Source: Streptococcaceae bacterium
GTDB taxonomy: Bacteria; Bacillota; Bacilli; Lactobacillales; Streptococcaceae
NCBI GenBank assembly: GCA_902363395.1
Contig: CABIZZ010000003.1
Location: 1-64,000, forward strand
Direction of reading: 5' to 3'
Length of the DNA stretch: 64,000 nucleotides
Made by a program: the position numbers and the translations under genes
The notes under the pieces: model-generated
Seen by the model: the letters and a program-made list of their open reading frames with translations, nothing else
Database searches by the model: none
Told to the model about the DNA's origin: nothing
In this document: piece by piece, positions 63,757 to 64,000 of the stretch
Layout: every line of letters starts with the position of its first letter
Position numbering within the stretch: position 1 is the first letter of the stretch

Positions 63757-64000
63757 GATCGCCGTTGTGGGCAATCGGGACGCCATCCTTCCTTTTCGCC
63801 TGATTGGCTTTCAAACCTATCCGGTCACAGAGCCGCAAGAAGCGATCAATACCTTGCGAAAACTCAGTCGGGAAAACTTCGGGATTATCTACCTGACAGA
63901 GGATATAGCTCAGGCCATTCCAGATACAGTGGCTTTTTACGACCAGCAGCTGACACCGGCTCTGATCCTTATACCGACCCATAGAGGAACTACAGGACTG
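63737..64000 (+). CDS. ntpG: V-type ATPase central stalk subunit F/NtpG (partial)
   Basis: Eighty-eight codons are present, cut by the window end. The sequence IAVVGNRDAILPFRLIGF and GIIYLTEDIAQAI is typical of the small Rossmann-like F subunit. The start overlaps the ntpC end. Confidence 0.88.
   Translation, partial: MDKQTYKIAVVGNRDAILPFRLIGFQTYPVTEPQEAINTLRKLSRENFGIIYLTEDIAQAIPDTVAFYDQQLTPALILIPTHRGTTGL

Overview
The window is about 64 kb of a low-GC Gram-positive chromosome and reads as a Streptococcus of the oral mitis/sanguinis/parasanguinis type. The evidence is PcsB with a WalR box, a CiaR-driven csRNA, a SigX cin-box (TACGAATA), the gene orders prs / araT-recO-plsX-acpP, purC-L-F-M-N-H-D-E-K-B, bgaR-bgaC-gadVWEF-agaS-galM and ruvB-ywlE-like-MORN-oatA-adhE, the sialic acid nan/sat locus, and a V-type ATPase operon. 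The species was not determined.

Layout. Positions 1-1023 hold the distal tRNA array of an rRNA operon (Leu end, Arg, Arg, Pro, Met, Ile2/Met, Ser, fMet, Phe, Gly, Ile, Ser). Next come pcsB, prs and a class B sortase (1.1-4.6 kb), then araT-recO-plsX-acpP (4.7-7.9 kb). The purine (IMP/AMP) pathway runs from 8 to 31 kb as purC, L, F, M, N, H, then D, E, K, B. It is interrupted by foreign DNA. Between purH and purD lies an AT-rich defence island (17.5-23.8 kb) with a Septu-like ATPase/HNH pair and a separate three-gene unit (sce7726-like PD-(D/E)xK protein, sce7725-like protein, RES-domain protein). A competence-type murein hydrolase with its own SigX box follows on the minus strand.

From 31 to 39 kb is a galactoside utilisation locus: GntR regulator, GH35 beta-galactosidase, mannose-family PTS, AgaS and GalM. 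A csRNA gene and two hairpin/repeat tracts follow, then ruvB, a nucleotidyltransferase, a tyrosine phosphatase, a MORN protein, an OatA-like acyltransferase and adhE (39.7-47.1 kb). After that come three small unknown helical proteins, a zinc alcohol dehydrogenase, a small membrane protein, the sialic acid catabolic and transport operon (50.5-58.1 kb) with its RpiR regulator, and the start of the V-ATPase operon (ntpF-I-K-E-C-G, cut by the window end).

The most striking feature is that the purine locus carries diverged second copies of pur gene ends beside inserted material: the purH 3' end (17323-17472 and 20465-20614), the purM 5' end (14093 and 14273) and a short purK 3' tail (28557). The purH and purM copies differ mostly at third codon positions. 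They therefore look like orthologous sequence from another streptococcus, left at recombination junctions, rather than fresh tandem duplications. The sce7726/sce7725/RES unit in that island is the best candidate here for a poorly described immune system.
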